From assembly GCA_022266195.1 (NCBI GenBank), contig WHVY01000002.1:883001-947000 (forward strand): a stretch of 64,000 nucleotides of DNA, written 5' to 3'. A program made the translations under genes and the position numbers. The DNA is from Tetranychus cinnabarinus (taxonomy: Eukaryota; Arthropoda; Arachnida; Trombidiformes; Tetranychidae). Shown piece after piece: positions 33,202 to 42,529 of the stretch (position 1 is its first letter; each line of letters begins with the position of its first letter). A model generated the notes under the pieces. That model ran no database searches and was not told the DNA's origin. It saw only the letters and a list, made by a program, of their open reading frames with translations.

Positions 33202-33280
33202 AATGCATAATGCCCCTCATCCCCTTCGGGTCTGGGGGGAAAATGCATAATGCCCCTCATCCCCTTCGGGTCTGGGGGGA
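33202..33280. repeat. Two direct copies of a GC-rich 40-bp unit
   Basis: AATGCATAATGCCCCTCATC... is repeated exactly at 33202-33240 and 33242-33280. Each unit contains CCCCTTCGGG and a G run, able to form a small hairpin. It is much more GC-rich than the surroundings. Confidence 0.95.
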
Positions 33281-33607
33281 ACAACAAAAGTAACATTTAT
33301 TGGAATAACAGTTGAATAAATCATCATTCATTCGACAGATGGCAATAGTTGGCCATAAAAATATGCAATTTTACTTTAATTTTTTGTGTGGCGCCATATA
33401 AGCTACAATTAAAACAATAAGTTTTCTTCAGTTTTGCAATTAAATTGAATTTAAAACAAATCTTTATAGTATTCAAATCTGACTTTGCCATTTGAGTATT
33501 CTCATAGGTTAGATTAGATTGTTTAAATTTTAATTTCTTTAGATTTTGACTCAAATAAAGTGAAGCTTTTCAATAAAAATACTAACCTTAGTCGACTTAA
33601 TTGTCTT

Positions 33608-33740
33608 TTTAGCCGCTTAGTAGAGTGTCGGCTGACTACGGTATCTAAATCCTTTCATTACCTAAATCTTAAGCGCTGTCAATTTCTGAAAGTCATTATC
33701 ACTAGATGGAGACTTAGAAAAAAATTGCTTTAACCGGGTA
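33608..33740 (+). repeat. Dispersed short repeat, copy 2, with tRNA-like head (possible SINE)
   Basis: The 3' part (about 33645-33740) matches 9010-9115 in inverse orientation. It is preceded by GCCGCTTAGTAGAGTGTCGG, which resembles a tRNA D-arm and anticodon stem with a damaged A box. No complete tRNA cloverleaf can be folded by eye, so a tRNA-derived SINE is the likelier reading. Confidence 0.5.
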
Positions 33741-34125
33741 CTCTAGTGTAATATTTCTTGGTTTCAAAGAGTATAGATGAATGCACAATAATACATGTTA
33801 AGTAGCGCGATAAAACTTATATCAACACTTCTTTCATTGATTAGTGATTTTAACCATTCATGGTTTGCATTCAAGCTCATTTTTCATGCAAGATGTTTAA
33901 AATTTCGTGCTAATCCAAGTTTCGACGTACTGTTGCTTATTGTCTTTGCAATAATCAAATGATTCACAACTGAAATCATTTGATTGAGCATATCTTTAGC
34001 ACAATCAGCTATTGGTACATCAGATATGGTTGAAATGGCATCCAGAACTAGACTTTTTCCAGGATACTCATGGAATAGACTCGTTTAGTTAGCGGAGCAG
34101 CCAATCTTTGAAGCTCATTATATTT

Positions 34126-34561
34126 TTAATTCGATCCCTTCGTCTCAATGTCTTGGAGATGAGCTTTTATAAGGTTATTTGTATCCTTAATAAGATCATC
34201 ATTGGACATAACATTGAGCTGCTTCAGCAAATCGTCTGGAGTTGAATTGAATTTGGTCTCTTCGAATCCCAACTCAGTTGGAAACATTTCATTATTCAAA
34301 ATGTATTGTTTAATTAGATACTTAACCCGTTCGGTTCCATTCATGACAAAATAATCCGTTTTTTGTAATGCAGTTAGTTGTTTATCCAACACTTCAAGAC
34401 TTTTTGCTTTTAAAGTAAACAAATTTCGTTGATTTTCACTTCAATTTTCCAGCGAGTTCTTGATGTCCTAAACCATTTGAATAGTGTTTTGTGTTCTTAA
34501 ACGTAAAATCGAAGCAACCAATGGAGCACTGTAGCTATCAGCAATTTTTCGAAGTAAAACG
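34126..34561 (-). pseudogene. Secreted-family copy C, 3' part (split by the Polinton)
   Basis: Minus-strand remnant with the family blocks DKQLTALQKTDYFVMNGTE and QYILNNEMFPTELGF. It reads in frame up to the Polinton border, where ADSYSAPLVA matches the start of the mature protein in copies A and B. Two in-frame stops (near 34470 and 34438) separate this from the longer open frame, so the copy is dead independently of the insertion. Its first exons are on the other side of the Polinton at 49358-49515. Confidence 0.9.
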
Positions 34562-34596
34562 AGTAGTGAATTAGTAGGGAAGAGTCAAAGGGGCGG
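34562..34596 (+). repeat. Polinton left terminal inverted repeat
   Basis: 35 bp starting AGTAGTGAATTAGTAGG and ending GGGGCGG. Exact reverse complement of 49323-49357; similarity stops immediately inside. Confidence 0.97.
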
Positions 34597-35313
34597 AGCT
34601 AGATATCGTCAACTCTTCGGTCTGAAAGAAGTAAAACTAGTTTCAGGTCAGAGAAGGGGTGGAGGTTCAGGAGTGAGCTCGAGGGGGCTCCCTCATAGAA
34701 GTGACCGTGAAGGGTCATTTTATGACGGCAATAAAACGCAAAAAGCTTTTTAGTTGAAATGTATATTCATATGCACCTGAACTCGTCTAAAAGCAATAAA
34801 ATTGAAACTTATAACCAAGCTGTGTTGCTCTTTTTCGTTAATTATTTTACCGACAAAGAGGTTGTAAGAAATAGATGCAATTTAGTAAAAAGTTCTCAGA
34901 ATGTAATTACATTGACAAAGGATCTTTCTCTTTCTGCTCTTTTTGCTCCCACTCTTTATTGCTCAAAATTTTGCTTTAAAAGCGATTCGCGTTTTTGGAG
35001 AGAATCAGTATACTTTTGACTTACAACAACTTCTAAATAGTTTTTCTTTTTGTGCTAAACTTCAACCTTTTCAACCTGTGTTTCTTGTGCTCATCATCAT
35101 CTTTGCTCTAGTTTTCTGTTCTTGTTCTTGTTCTTAATCTTGTTCTTGTTCTTGTTCTTGTTCTTGTTCTTGTTCTTGTTCTTGTTCTTGTTCTTGTCCT
35201 TTTCATATTGGAAGTTTTCATTTTGAGTTTCAACTTCAAATTTCTATTGTGATCTTCGCCTTTACTGTTTGTGATTTCAGCAATTATTCATTCAACGATT
35301 TAATATCATCATC
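34597..35313. other. Polinton left subterminal region
   Basis: About 700 bp before the polymerase gene. It includes the TTCTTG microsatellite at 35118-35200. The ATG of the polymerase at 35314 follows an ATCATC run. No confident gene. Confidence 0.6.
35118..35200. repeat. (TTCTTG)n microsatellite
   Basis: About 13 units of a TTCTTG/CTTGTT hexamer with one early interruption (TTAATC), upstream of the Polinton polymerase gene. Confidence 0.95.
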
Positions 35314-38300
35314 ATGTCTCGACGTTTTATGTACCCATCAAACTATTGTGAACTTGTTCTTGATGCTTCAATGTGCAATCGTGAAGATGATGATATTTGT
35401 ATGTCCGTGGATATTCCAGAGGAAATAATAATGGATGATGCTGAAGCTGATGCCTTGTGTCTTGGTGTTACTTTAAGTGAAATAAGTGATAACCATGTAG
35501 TGGAAACTTGTTCTCAATCAGTTTCATGCGAAGCAATGGATATTAATTGTGCTGCTGGTGTGAATCAAATGGATTACAATGAAGACAATGCTGAAGTTAT
35601 CATCATCGATACAGTTTCATCAATCATTGACGCTATTGAAAATGCTGTTGAATTTGATAGCGATACAGCTTCTGGTATCGTTCAGGATCGAGAACAGGAA
35701 TTATCTAATGAACCAAACCAGGATGATGATGACTGTTCAAACCAATCGGAATTGCTTCAAATCGGTCAAGGTACGGATGAAAATCCAGTAATCAACTTCA
35801 CTGTAAAGGATGAAGGTCAGTGGCAACAAAATGATAATTTTCATACTCTTACTAAAGTCGTCCGTGCAGATATTGTAAATAATACAAACCGCTCAGTAGA
35901 TTTACTGGAAATATCATCAGCAATCAATGATGCTTACGAGCGTTTCGTCCAACAAATGATATCTGGAGCAAACCCTGATGATATAATCAGTCTAACTTTC
36001 AACAATCCTCGTGATGATAGACAGCTCTTTATGAATTTTAAAACCAGAAATTTTGATAAAAGTGAATTTCTTGCCCGTGCTGAAAAGCTAGCTCAATCAA
36101 GTGGTAGTTTTTTAGATGGTGGTGAACTTGAAATCACAATTCAAATCCTTAAATCTATATCTGGATCAGGAAAGCGCATTTCAAAATTACTTGAGCCAGC
36201 TGAAAGAGCAAAACGTCAAGAATCAGTAGTCGTGATAAGAAATGAAGATGAGTATTGTGGTTACTATGCTATCGCATTAGGTAAATTTCATGCTGATAAG
36301 ACTCCAGGACAAGAAAATCAATGGATATCCTTAAGAAGAAGGATAACAAAACTCAAATCATTCGCAGCAAGACTCTTCATGGATCTTAAAATTGATGCAC
36401 TTGATGCAATGGACATGAATAAAATTGCGGAAATTCAGAACGCTTTAATAGGATATCAAATCGTTGTTGTTGACTCAAAAACACGTCTTAAAATATTTGG
36501 TGGTCCAACTGCAAATAAGAAAATATTTTTAGAATATACTGATAACCATTTCAATCTCATAACCAAAATCAGAGGTTACATGCAATGCAATAATTTTTGC
36601 GTTCGCTGTTGGGTAAAACTTGCGGATGATAGTCATATCTGTAAGGATGCTTGTCAGTTGTGTTCTGCTTTTCCAGTTTGTCCCCTTACTGAATCAGTGT
36701 TATGTGACAGTTGTAACCGAACATTCAACAACGATATCTGCTTCGAAAACCACATCCGACTCAACATCTGTGATTCAAAAATTAAATGCAAAGATTGTTG
36801 GATAACCTACAAGCCTAAGGATGGACATAGATGTGGTTATTACAAGTGTGAAGGTTGTAAGCTCCTGTACACAACAACCCCTCACTACTGCTTTATACGT
36901 CCGCATTCTATTGCCAAACTCAAAGAAGAGGATGAAAACCTGGTATTCTATGTTTTTTATGACATTGAGTCAATGCAGCTTCCAGCATCAAGGAATAATC
37001 TTCTACATGTTCCGAATCTTCTAATCTCATACACAATATGCAGTAAATGTTTTGATATGTCATCCCTAAAGAAGTCGCCAGATAATTGTGAAAACTGTGG
37101 GATTTTACGCAGAGTGTATAGAGGAGAAAATTGTACTAAATTATTTTGTGACTATCTGTATCGAGAAGCTGCACCAAAAGCACGTTCTCTCGGTGCAAAT
37201 GTGACTGTTGTCGCTCACAATCAAAGAGGATATGATGGACATTTCATTATTCAAGACTTTTATCAGAGACATTTTGCAGCAGTTCCTGTTATAATAATGC
37301 AAGGTTCTAAGCTAACATTCATAAAAATGGAGAATATTCGCTTCATCGACTCTCTTTGTTTATTCATGCAGCCTTTGAGTTCGTTGTGCAAATCTTTCGA
37401 TGTGACCGAAACTAAGAAAGGATTCTTCCCTCATCTGTTCAACTTACCAGAAAACCAAAATTACATTGGTAAAATTCCAGATATATCCTATTATGATCCT
37501 GATAATATGAAGCCAAATATGAAGAGTGAATTGATAACTTGGTATAATAGATTGGCCAATAGCAATTATGAATATGATTTTTCAAAAGAGCTAATCGATT
37601 ATTGCGACTCAGATGTGAAAATCTTGATGTTATCGGTGATGAAATTTATTAGATCTTTTTCTGAAATCAGCAGTATCAACCCTCTCACAAGAAAATTCAC
37701 TCTAGCTTCAGTCGCACTTGAAGTCTATAGAGCTAGACTATTAGCACCTTCAACACTTGCCATAACACCAAATGCTGGATATGTTTCAAGAAAACAATCT
37801 TTATCTGCTTCATGCTGGCTTGATTATCAACAGCACATTATCGGTGGTTCTTATGAAATTAAGAGGGAATTTAGAATTGGTCCTTATTATGCAGATGGAT
37901 TCATACCAGAAACGCAACAAGTCTTTGAATTTTACGGGTGTTTCTTTCACGGCTGTCCTGATTGCTATACTGATAGAAGTATGACAAATCCTCTCTTACA
38001 CGAAAATTTGAACGTCGGTCAGATATATGAAAGACTATTGGAAAAAAGAAGATATTACAACCATCGAGGATTGAAGTTAATTGAAATTTGGGAGCATGAA
38101 TTCAATCAGCTGAAAAATCAACACATTTACATCAAGCAACGTATTTCACATAGGTATACAATTAAAGAGGTAGGTTATATTGATATCCGTGAGAGTTTCT
38201 TTGGAGGTCGAACGAACAACATCAAATTCTACCATGAATGTGCTCAAAATGAAAAGATAAGGTATCTAGACTTTACATCACTTTATCCATACGTTTTGAA

Positions 38301-39555
38301 GAAGAACGCCTTCCCTGCTGGTCATCCTAAATTATTAGAAGAAGATTTCAACGAAGATGATATCAGTGAATATTTTGGATTCATCAAGTGCAAAGTGCTT
38401 CCTCCTGCTAACCTAAATATCCCCGTTTTACCTTATCGAGTTAATAAGAAACTTTTGTTTCCGTTGTGCAGAACATGCGTCTTTCAAAACATACAGACGT
38501 ATTGCATACATAATGATTCCGAACGCATGATAACAAATACTTGGACATCAGAAGAGTTGAAGACAGCAGTTAGATTTGGTTACCGCATCATCAAAATTTA
38601 TCAAGTATTGCAATTTGAACGAAATGCTGATTTATTTTCAGATTATATCAAAATGTGGTTGAAAATAAAACAAGAGTCGTCTGGCTGGCCTGCTTGGTGT
38701 GAATCTGAAGCTCAAAAGTCTACCTATATTGCAGATTATGCAGATCATGAAGGAATAAAGCTTAATCCTTCAGAGATTCAAGCCAATCCAGGGAAGCGAA
38801 GTATTGCTAAACTTATGCTGAACAGTTTGTGGGGTAAATTTGCCCAGAACTCAAATTTAACAAAAACATCTATAATGCGCGATTATGCAGATCTTTGGAC
38901 TCTAATGAACGATGATACACAAGAAGTTTTAGGTGTCAACCAAGTAACTGATTCAGTTATCATTGCTCAACATAGATATTCAGAGGAACACACTGATAAA
39001 GCTCCACAGTCAAAAACAAACATTGCTGTTGCAAGTTTTGTAACAGCTTATGCACGTTTAGAACTTTTCAATTTACTGCAAAGAATAGAACAACAAAGGT
39101 CAGGAAGAGTATTATACTTTGATACTGATTCTGTCGTATTCATAGAAAGAGATGATGATATGAAAATAGAATGTGGTGATTATCTCGGTGAACTAACTGA
39201 TGAAATCGGCCCAAACAAAAATTGTGTTAAGTTCATTGCATTAGGTCCTAAAAATTATGCTTACGAGGTTGTTAGCAATAACAATGAGAGAAAAGCGATA
39301 ATTAAAGTTAAAGGAATTAAGTTAACTGCTAAGACTTTAGATCTAATTACCATTGAAAAGCTATGTGAAATGGCTTCCGACTACACTAAGGGTCGTAATA
39401 CAATTTTAAAAGTACAGCAAACGAATATTGTATCCGATAAATTTTCACACAAAGTTTTCACTAAGAATTTTCTCAAAACTTACAGAGCTGTTTCAAACAA
39501 ACGATGGATAATTGGAAATGATACACGTCCATTTGGATTTAAAACAGATGTCTGA
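35314..39555 (+). CDS. Polinton protein-primed DNA polymerase B
   Basis: Replicates the element by protein priming. 1,413 residues, one exon. Residues 1-300 are acidic and of unclear role, possibly terminal-protein-like. About 430-530 is a Cys/His-rich zinc-binding region with many CxxC pairs. The exonuclease motifs are Exo I (YDIES, about 549), Exo II (YDGHFI, about 635) and Exo III (YCDSDVKIL, about 763). Polymerase motif A is DFTSLYPYV (about 985), motif B KLMLNSLWGKF (about 1167) and motif C YFDTDSVVF (about 1267). All metal-binding acids are present and the frame is intact, so proofreading and synthesis activities are predicted functional. It opens the plus-strand gene array. Confidence 0.96.
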   Translation: MSRRFMYPSNYCELVLDASMCNREDDDICMSVDIPEEIIMDDAEADALCLGVTLSEISDNHVVETCSQSVSCEAMDINCAAGVNQMDYNEDNAEVIIIDTVSSIIDAIENAVEFDSDTASGIVQDREQELSNEPNQDDDDCSNQSELLQIGQGTDENPVINFTVKDEGQWQQNDNFHTLTKVVRADIVNNTNRSVDLLEISSAINDAYERFVQQMISGANPDDIISLTFNNPRDDRQLFMNFKTRNFDKSEFLARAEKLAQSSGSFLDGGELEITIQILKSISGSGKRISKLLEPAERAKRQESVVVIRNEDEYCGYYAIALGKFHADKTPGQENQWISLRRRITKLKSFAARLFMDLKIDALDAMDMNKIAEIQNALIGYQIVVVDSKTRLKIFGGPTANKKIFLEYTDNHFNLITKIRGYMQCNNFCVRCWVKLADDSHICKDACQLCSAFPVCPLTESVLCDSCNRTFNNDICFENHIRLNICDSKIKCKDCWITYKPKDGHRCGYYKCEGCKLLYTTTPHYCFIRPHSIAKLKEEDENLVFYVFYDIESMQLPASRNNLLHVPNLLISYTICSKCFDMSSLKKSPDNCENCGILRRVYRGENCTKLFCDYLYREAAPKARSLGANVTVVAHNQRGYDGHFIIQDFYQRHFAAVPVIIMQGSKLTFIKMENIRFIDSLCLFMQPLSSLCKSFDVTETKKGFFPHLFNLPENQNYIGKIPDISYYDPDNMKPNMKSELITWYNRLANSNYEYDFSKELIDYCDSDVKILMLSVMKFIRSFSEISSINPLTRKFTLASVALEVYRARLLAPSTLAITPNAGYVSRKQSLSASCWLDYQQHIIGGSYEIKREFRIGPYYADGFIPETQQVFEFYGCFFHGCPDCYTDRSMTNPLLHENLNVGQIYERLLEKRRYYNHRGLKLIEIWEHEFNQLKNQHIYIKQRISHRYTIKEVGYIDIRESFFGGRTNNIKFYHECAQNEKIRYLDFTSLYPYVLKKNAFPAGHPKLLEEDFNEDDISEYFGFIKCKVLPPANLNIPVLPYRVNKKLLFPLCRTCVFQNIQTYCIHNDSERMITNTWTSEELKTAVRFGYRIIKIYQVLQFERNADLFSDYIKMWLKIKQESSGWPAWCESEAQKSTYIADYADHEGIKLNPSEIQANPGKRSIAKLMLNSLWGKFAQNSNLTKTSIMRDYADLWTLMNDDTQEVLGVNQVTDSVIIAQHRYSEEHTDKAPQSKTNIAVASFVTAYARLELFNLLQRIEQQRSGRVLYFDTDSVVFIERDDDMKIECGDYLGELTDEIGPNKNCVKFIALGPKNYAYEVVSNNNERKAIIKVKGIKLTAKTLDLITIEKLCEMASDYTKGRNTILKVQQTNIVSDKFSHKVFTKNFLKTYRAVSNKRWIIGNDTRPFGFKTDV

Positions 39556-39654
39556 TTATACTGACCGGTCATAAATTTGGTATCTTTATTGCACTTTATT
39601 TTATTGCTCTTTTGAAGCTTTTTGTTCCGTTTGTGAGCACTTTTTGTAAATTTT

Positions 39655-39975
39655 ATCACACTTTTAATGTAACTTTTTTAACTTTTTATTACACTTTTTG
39701 TAACTTTTTATTACACTTTTAGTGAATCTTTTGTAACTTTTTATTACGCTTTTCTCAAACTTTTTGTAACTTTTTATTACACTTTTAGTGAATCTTTTGT
39801 AACTTTTTATTACGCTTTTCTCAAACTTTTTGTAACTTTTTATTACACTTTTAGTGAATCTTTTGTAACTTTTTATTACACTTTTGTCAAACTTTTTGTA
39901 CTTTTATTACACTTTTAATGAATCTTTTGTAACTTTTATTACACTTTTAGTAAACTTTTTGTCTTATTCACACAT
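39655..39975 (+). repeat. Degenerate tandem repeat (TTTTTGTAACTTTTTATTACACTTTTAGTGAATC-type)
   Basis: About eight imperfect copies of short units built from CTTTTTGTAAC, TTTTTATTACAC and TTTTAGTGAATC, partly arranged as a longer repeat of about 55 bp. T-rich on the plus strand, and GC-poor even for this window. Could serve as a transcription-termination or replication-related region, but this is not shown. Confidence 0.88.
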
Positions 39976-40098
39976 TTTTGTCTTTATTTTTGTCGGTATT
40001 TGTCCTTTGATCAGCACTAGCCATCTGGCATTCAGTTACTAACAATTACTAGGGAGCTGAATCTATGTCTTTGGACCTGCTCCTTCTTGCCTTAGATT

Positions 40099-40109
40099 CG
40101 TATAAATAG
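40099..40109 (+). promoter_or_regulatory. TATA box (CGTATAAATAG) of the 40219 gene
   Basis: The 11-bp string CGTATAAATAG lies about 110 bp before the start codon of the 40219 ORF. The identical 11 bp occurs at 47330-47340 before the coiled-coil/TBP gene pair. A related TATATAAATA lies at 40954. Repetition of the same string at two gene starts supports a real core promoter. Confidence 0.6.
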
Positions 40110-40218
40110 ACCAGAAAAAATCACAGAAAATCATTCTCGCTCAAGTTCTCTTACCGTCAACTACAAACCTTCAAAGTTTTCTTCTACTTGTTTTACTTAC
40201 CTTCTCAAATTTCTCGAC

Positions 40219-40545
40219 ATGTCTTCAAATAGTGTTTCAGTTGCTAAAGCATCGGATGTTGCTGATAAACCAACTCCAGTCGTAATCAACAGTGCTCCAT
40301 CCGAGTGTCAAAGTGAAAATGTTGAATCCTTTTTTAAGATATTTGATTCAACAAAATCAAATGCGTGCTTCAGTCTTTTTGATGAACACCCCTTCAAGCA
40401 TGAAGGGTCATGGCAATTCTCACCGATGCTGTTCATCGACACTTTACGTGGCGCTCCGGATTATGATAAGATAATTTACGGAAAATTAGTTGGAATGATA
40501 AAATCAAAATTCAGTGCCAGTAATATCTCCAACGACAACTGTTGA
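40219..40545 (+). CDS. Polinton protein of unknown function, 108 residues
   Basis: Unrecognised. Ser/Val-rich N-terminus, then an aromatic stretch (FFKIFDSTKSNACFSLFDEHPF). Its stop overlaps the start of the next ORF (TGATGA), suggesting translation by reinitiation. It follows a TATA box and so may be the first of a two-gene transcript. Confidence 0.65.
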   Translation: MSSNSVSVAKASDVADKPTPVVINSAPSECQSENVESFFKIFDSTKSNACFSLFDEHPFKHEGSWQFSPMLFIDTLRGAPDYDKIIYGKLVGMIKSKFSASNISNDNC

Positions 40546-40781
40546 TGACAGGAAGCAAGACCATTGTTTACTGTTCTGAAGCATTGGACTTTGGTATTGG
40601 TTGTGCGTCCGACACAGCTGAAGTTGAAAATCCTGGTGTCTGGAAAGGTCGCAATCTATACGGTTTAGCCTTGATGACCGTTCGAAATGATTTTCGGGAA
40701 AACTGGAAGAAGGAAAATCTCGTTGAAGACACTGAGGCTGGACCTAATCGCAAAAAACTCAAGGTTATGGAGAAAAAATGA
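40542..40781 (+). CDS. Polinton protein of unknown function, 79 residues
   Basis: Unrecognised small protein that overlaps the previous ORF by four bases. Acidic middle, basic C-terminus (NRKKLKVMEKK) resembling a nuclear-localisation or nucleic-acid-binding tail. The Cys/Gly-rich start (YCSEALDFGIGCASD) is not diagnostic. Confidence 0.6.
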   Translation: MMTGSKTIVYCSEALDFGIGCASDTAEVENPGVWKGRNLYGLALMTVRNDFRENWKKENLVEDTEAGPNRKKLKVMEKK

Positions 40782-40953
40782 ATCTTTCAATGAAATTGCT
40801 TGATTCAAATTTCATTCATATTCACATTTAATCAATTTTAACTTACTTTTTCTTTGTATCAGCTGATTTATGCTAATAACCTTTCATGATTTTGATATTA
40901 AACAAATTTGATGATAAAATACGTTTTATTGTAAAACTTATTTCGAAAAAGGT

Positions 40954-40963
40954 TATATAAATA
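40954..40963 (+). promoter_or_regulatory. TATA-like element before the packaging ATPase
   Basis: TATATAAATA about 50 bp upstream of the ATPase start codon at 41010, in the 230-bp gap that separates two gene groups. Position and sequence fit a core promoter; no further evidence. Confidence 0.5.
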
Positions 40964-41009
40964 TAAAGATAAATATGAAGAACCTAGATGGATTATTCGA
41001 ATTATCAAT

Positions 41010-41635
41010 ATGATTGAATCCTACAGCTTCAAACATCCCTTTACATGTATGGTAGCGGGGCCTACATCAAGTGGAAAAACAGTTCTAGTTGAATCCATTA
41101 TTGCCAAACACAAACAACTAATTCCTAAGTTGAACTCACAACCTAGAATTGTCTGGTGTTATGGACAGTGGCAAAGTAGATACGCGAAGAATAAGAACAT
41201 TGAATATCATGAAGGATTGGTGGATGAACCACAAAATTATGATCTTATAATAATTGACGATTTAATGAATGAGCTAGGAGAGGACAATCGGTTGCTCAAC
41301 TTATTCACAAAGGGGAGCCATCATATGAATTTATCTATAATCTTCATAGTACAGAATGTGTTTCATCAAGCAAAAATATGCGAAACATTAGTCTAAACTG
41401 TCATTATTTGATTTTGATGAAAAATCCTAGAGACAAGGCACAAATATATGCTTTAGCCAGACAGCTTTACCCTACGAAAATCGCAAAATTCGTCGCTGCT
41501 TATGAAGATGCAACTGCAAAGCCATTCAGTTATATAAAGGTTGATTTGACTCCTTCTACTCCTGAAGAGTTGAGAGTAAGAACAAATATAGTTCCTAGGT
41601 CCAATACACACACATTCACTGTTTATCAAATATAA
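41010..41635 (+). pseudogene. Polinton genome-packaging ATPase (FtsK/HerA-type), split by a frameshift
   Basis: DNA-packaging ATPase of the A32/FtsK-HerA superfamily. Walker A is AGPTSSGKTVL (about residue 15) and Walker B is DLIIIDDLMNEL (about 85). The first frame ends at 41396. The second half, with the sensor-region string LILMKNPRDKAQIYALARQLYP that is typical of Polinton ATPases, continues in another frame from about 41378 to 41635. The break lies at an A5 run near 41371, consistent with loss of one base. Without ribosomal slippage the protein would be truncated after Walker B and probably inactive. An assembly error is possible. Confidence 0.9.
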
Positions 41636-41970
41636 TGTCTACAGAGTTGAAATCAATGTTACACACATTACAACTTGCAGCTACAATCAGAAACCGTTCA
41701 CTGCGTAAAGCTTTTTTAATTGATCAATACAAAGCTGACCCCACTCTATATAAAGCATTAAAAGAGATAGCTGTAAACCTAGTAAACAAAAATGTAAATT
41801 TATCAGAGAAAGATAAAACTAAGCTACGTAAATTCAGAAAGTGCATAATTAAACTGGCAACTGATCGAGCAAAAGGGCGACAAAAACAGCACGTTGCTCA
41901 AAGTGGAGGATATCTACCAATAGTCATTCCTCTTGTTACGAGTTTGTTATCAAGCCTACTCAATGGTTGA
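41635..41970 (+). CDS. Polinton small virion-type protein, basic with hydrophobic C-terminus
   Basis: 111 residues, highly basic (RNRSLRKAF..., KLRKFRKC, KGRQKQH), ending GGYLPIVIPLVTSLLSSLL. A basic body with a Gly-Gly and a hydrophobic amphipathic tail is reminiscent of adenovirus-type core or membrane-active minor proteins found in Polintons. Assignment is by general character only. The start ATG overlaps the ATPase stop (ATAATG), and its own stop overlaps the next start. Confidence 0.6.
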   Translation: MSTELKSMLHTLQLAATIRNRSLRKAFLIDQYKADPTLYKALKEIAVNLVNKNVNLSEKDKTKLRKFRKCIIKLATDRAKGRQKQHVAQSGGYLPIVIPLVTSLLSSLLNG

Positions 41971-42529
41971 GGTTATGAAAAAGCAGATCACTGTTGCATT
42001 CGACGGAGTTGGTCATAAAACAGAAAAAGAGAAAAAAGTAAAACTTAAGAATAAAACTTGTAATAACAAGGTTGAATCAATATTGAAAGTTATTTTGAAG
42101 GTTGCTAAAATTGGCGGTTACAACGAATACCATAATCTTGTTATTGATGGCACTCCTCTTGAAAATACTAACATAGAAAAACTATTAACTGCGGCTTTTG
42201 ATACAAAAATTGAGAAGAAAGATTGGCCACCTAGCTTTATGCATTTGCTTCGTAAAGCAGAAGTGGACCCAAAATACATACCTAACAAATATTTAAAAGA
42301 AAAATTGACTGGTTTCACAAAGTTACAGCCATTCAAGTCTGAATCATTCCCCTTTGTGCTAACAACACCGAAAGAGCAGAAAAGGCGAAAAAGAAAAGCA
42401 CAAGAACCGTTGAGAGCTAGTGAACGTCTAGCCAAGAAAAAGAGGATTTCCGAGAAACCGACTGGAAATATTGAAACTGATGATGGATCCACAAGATCTA
42501 AATGGATCACATTCGCAGATATCGAATGA
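41963..42529 (+). CDS. Polinton protein of unknown function, about 188 residues
   Basis: I prefer the ATG at 41963, which overlaps the previous stop, over an in-frame start 30 bp upstream. Lys-rich throughout, with C-terminal clusters (EQKRRKRKAQEP, RLAKKKRIS) that look like nuclear-localisation signals. No domain recognised. Its 3' end overlaps the integrase start by about 50 bases in another frame. Confidence 0.6.
   Translation: MVEVMKKQITVAFDGVGHKTEKEKKVKLKNKTCNNKVESILKVILKVAKIGGYNEYHNLVIDGTPLENTNIEKLLTAAFDTKIEKKDWPPSFMHLLRKAEVDPKYIPNKYLKEKLTGFTKLQPFKSESFPFVLTTPKEQKRRKRKAQEPLRASERLAKKKRISEKPTGNIETDDGSTRSKWITFADIE

Larger units (their letters stand above)
32911..34125. other. Intergenic with repeats, no gene seen
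   Basis: AT-rich sequence with the 40-bp tandem repeat at 33202-33280 and the SINE-like copy near 33608. The last part (about 33890-34125) looks like decayed 3' sequence of the secreted-family copy C, for example a region encoding a LQRLAAPLTK-like string. Confidence 0.55.
39556..40218. other. Polinton intergenic region with tandem repeats and promoter
   Basis: The 3' flank of the polymerase gene is filled by a repeat array, then about 250 bp leading to the next gene, containing a TATA box at 40099-40109. Confidence 0.75.

Noticed and set aside
33608..33680. Functional tRNA gene
   Set aside because: Only a D-arm and anticodon-like stretch resemble a tRNA. No acceptor or T arm pairs, and the body matches a dispersed repeat.
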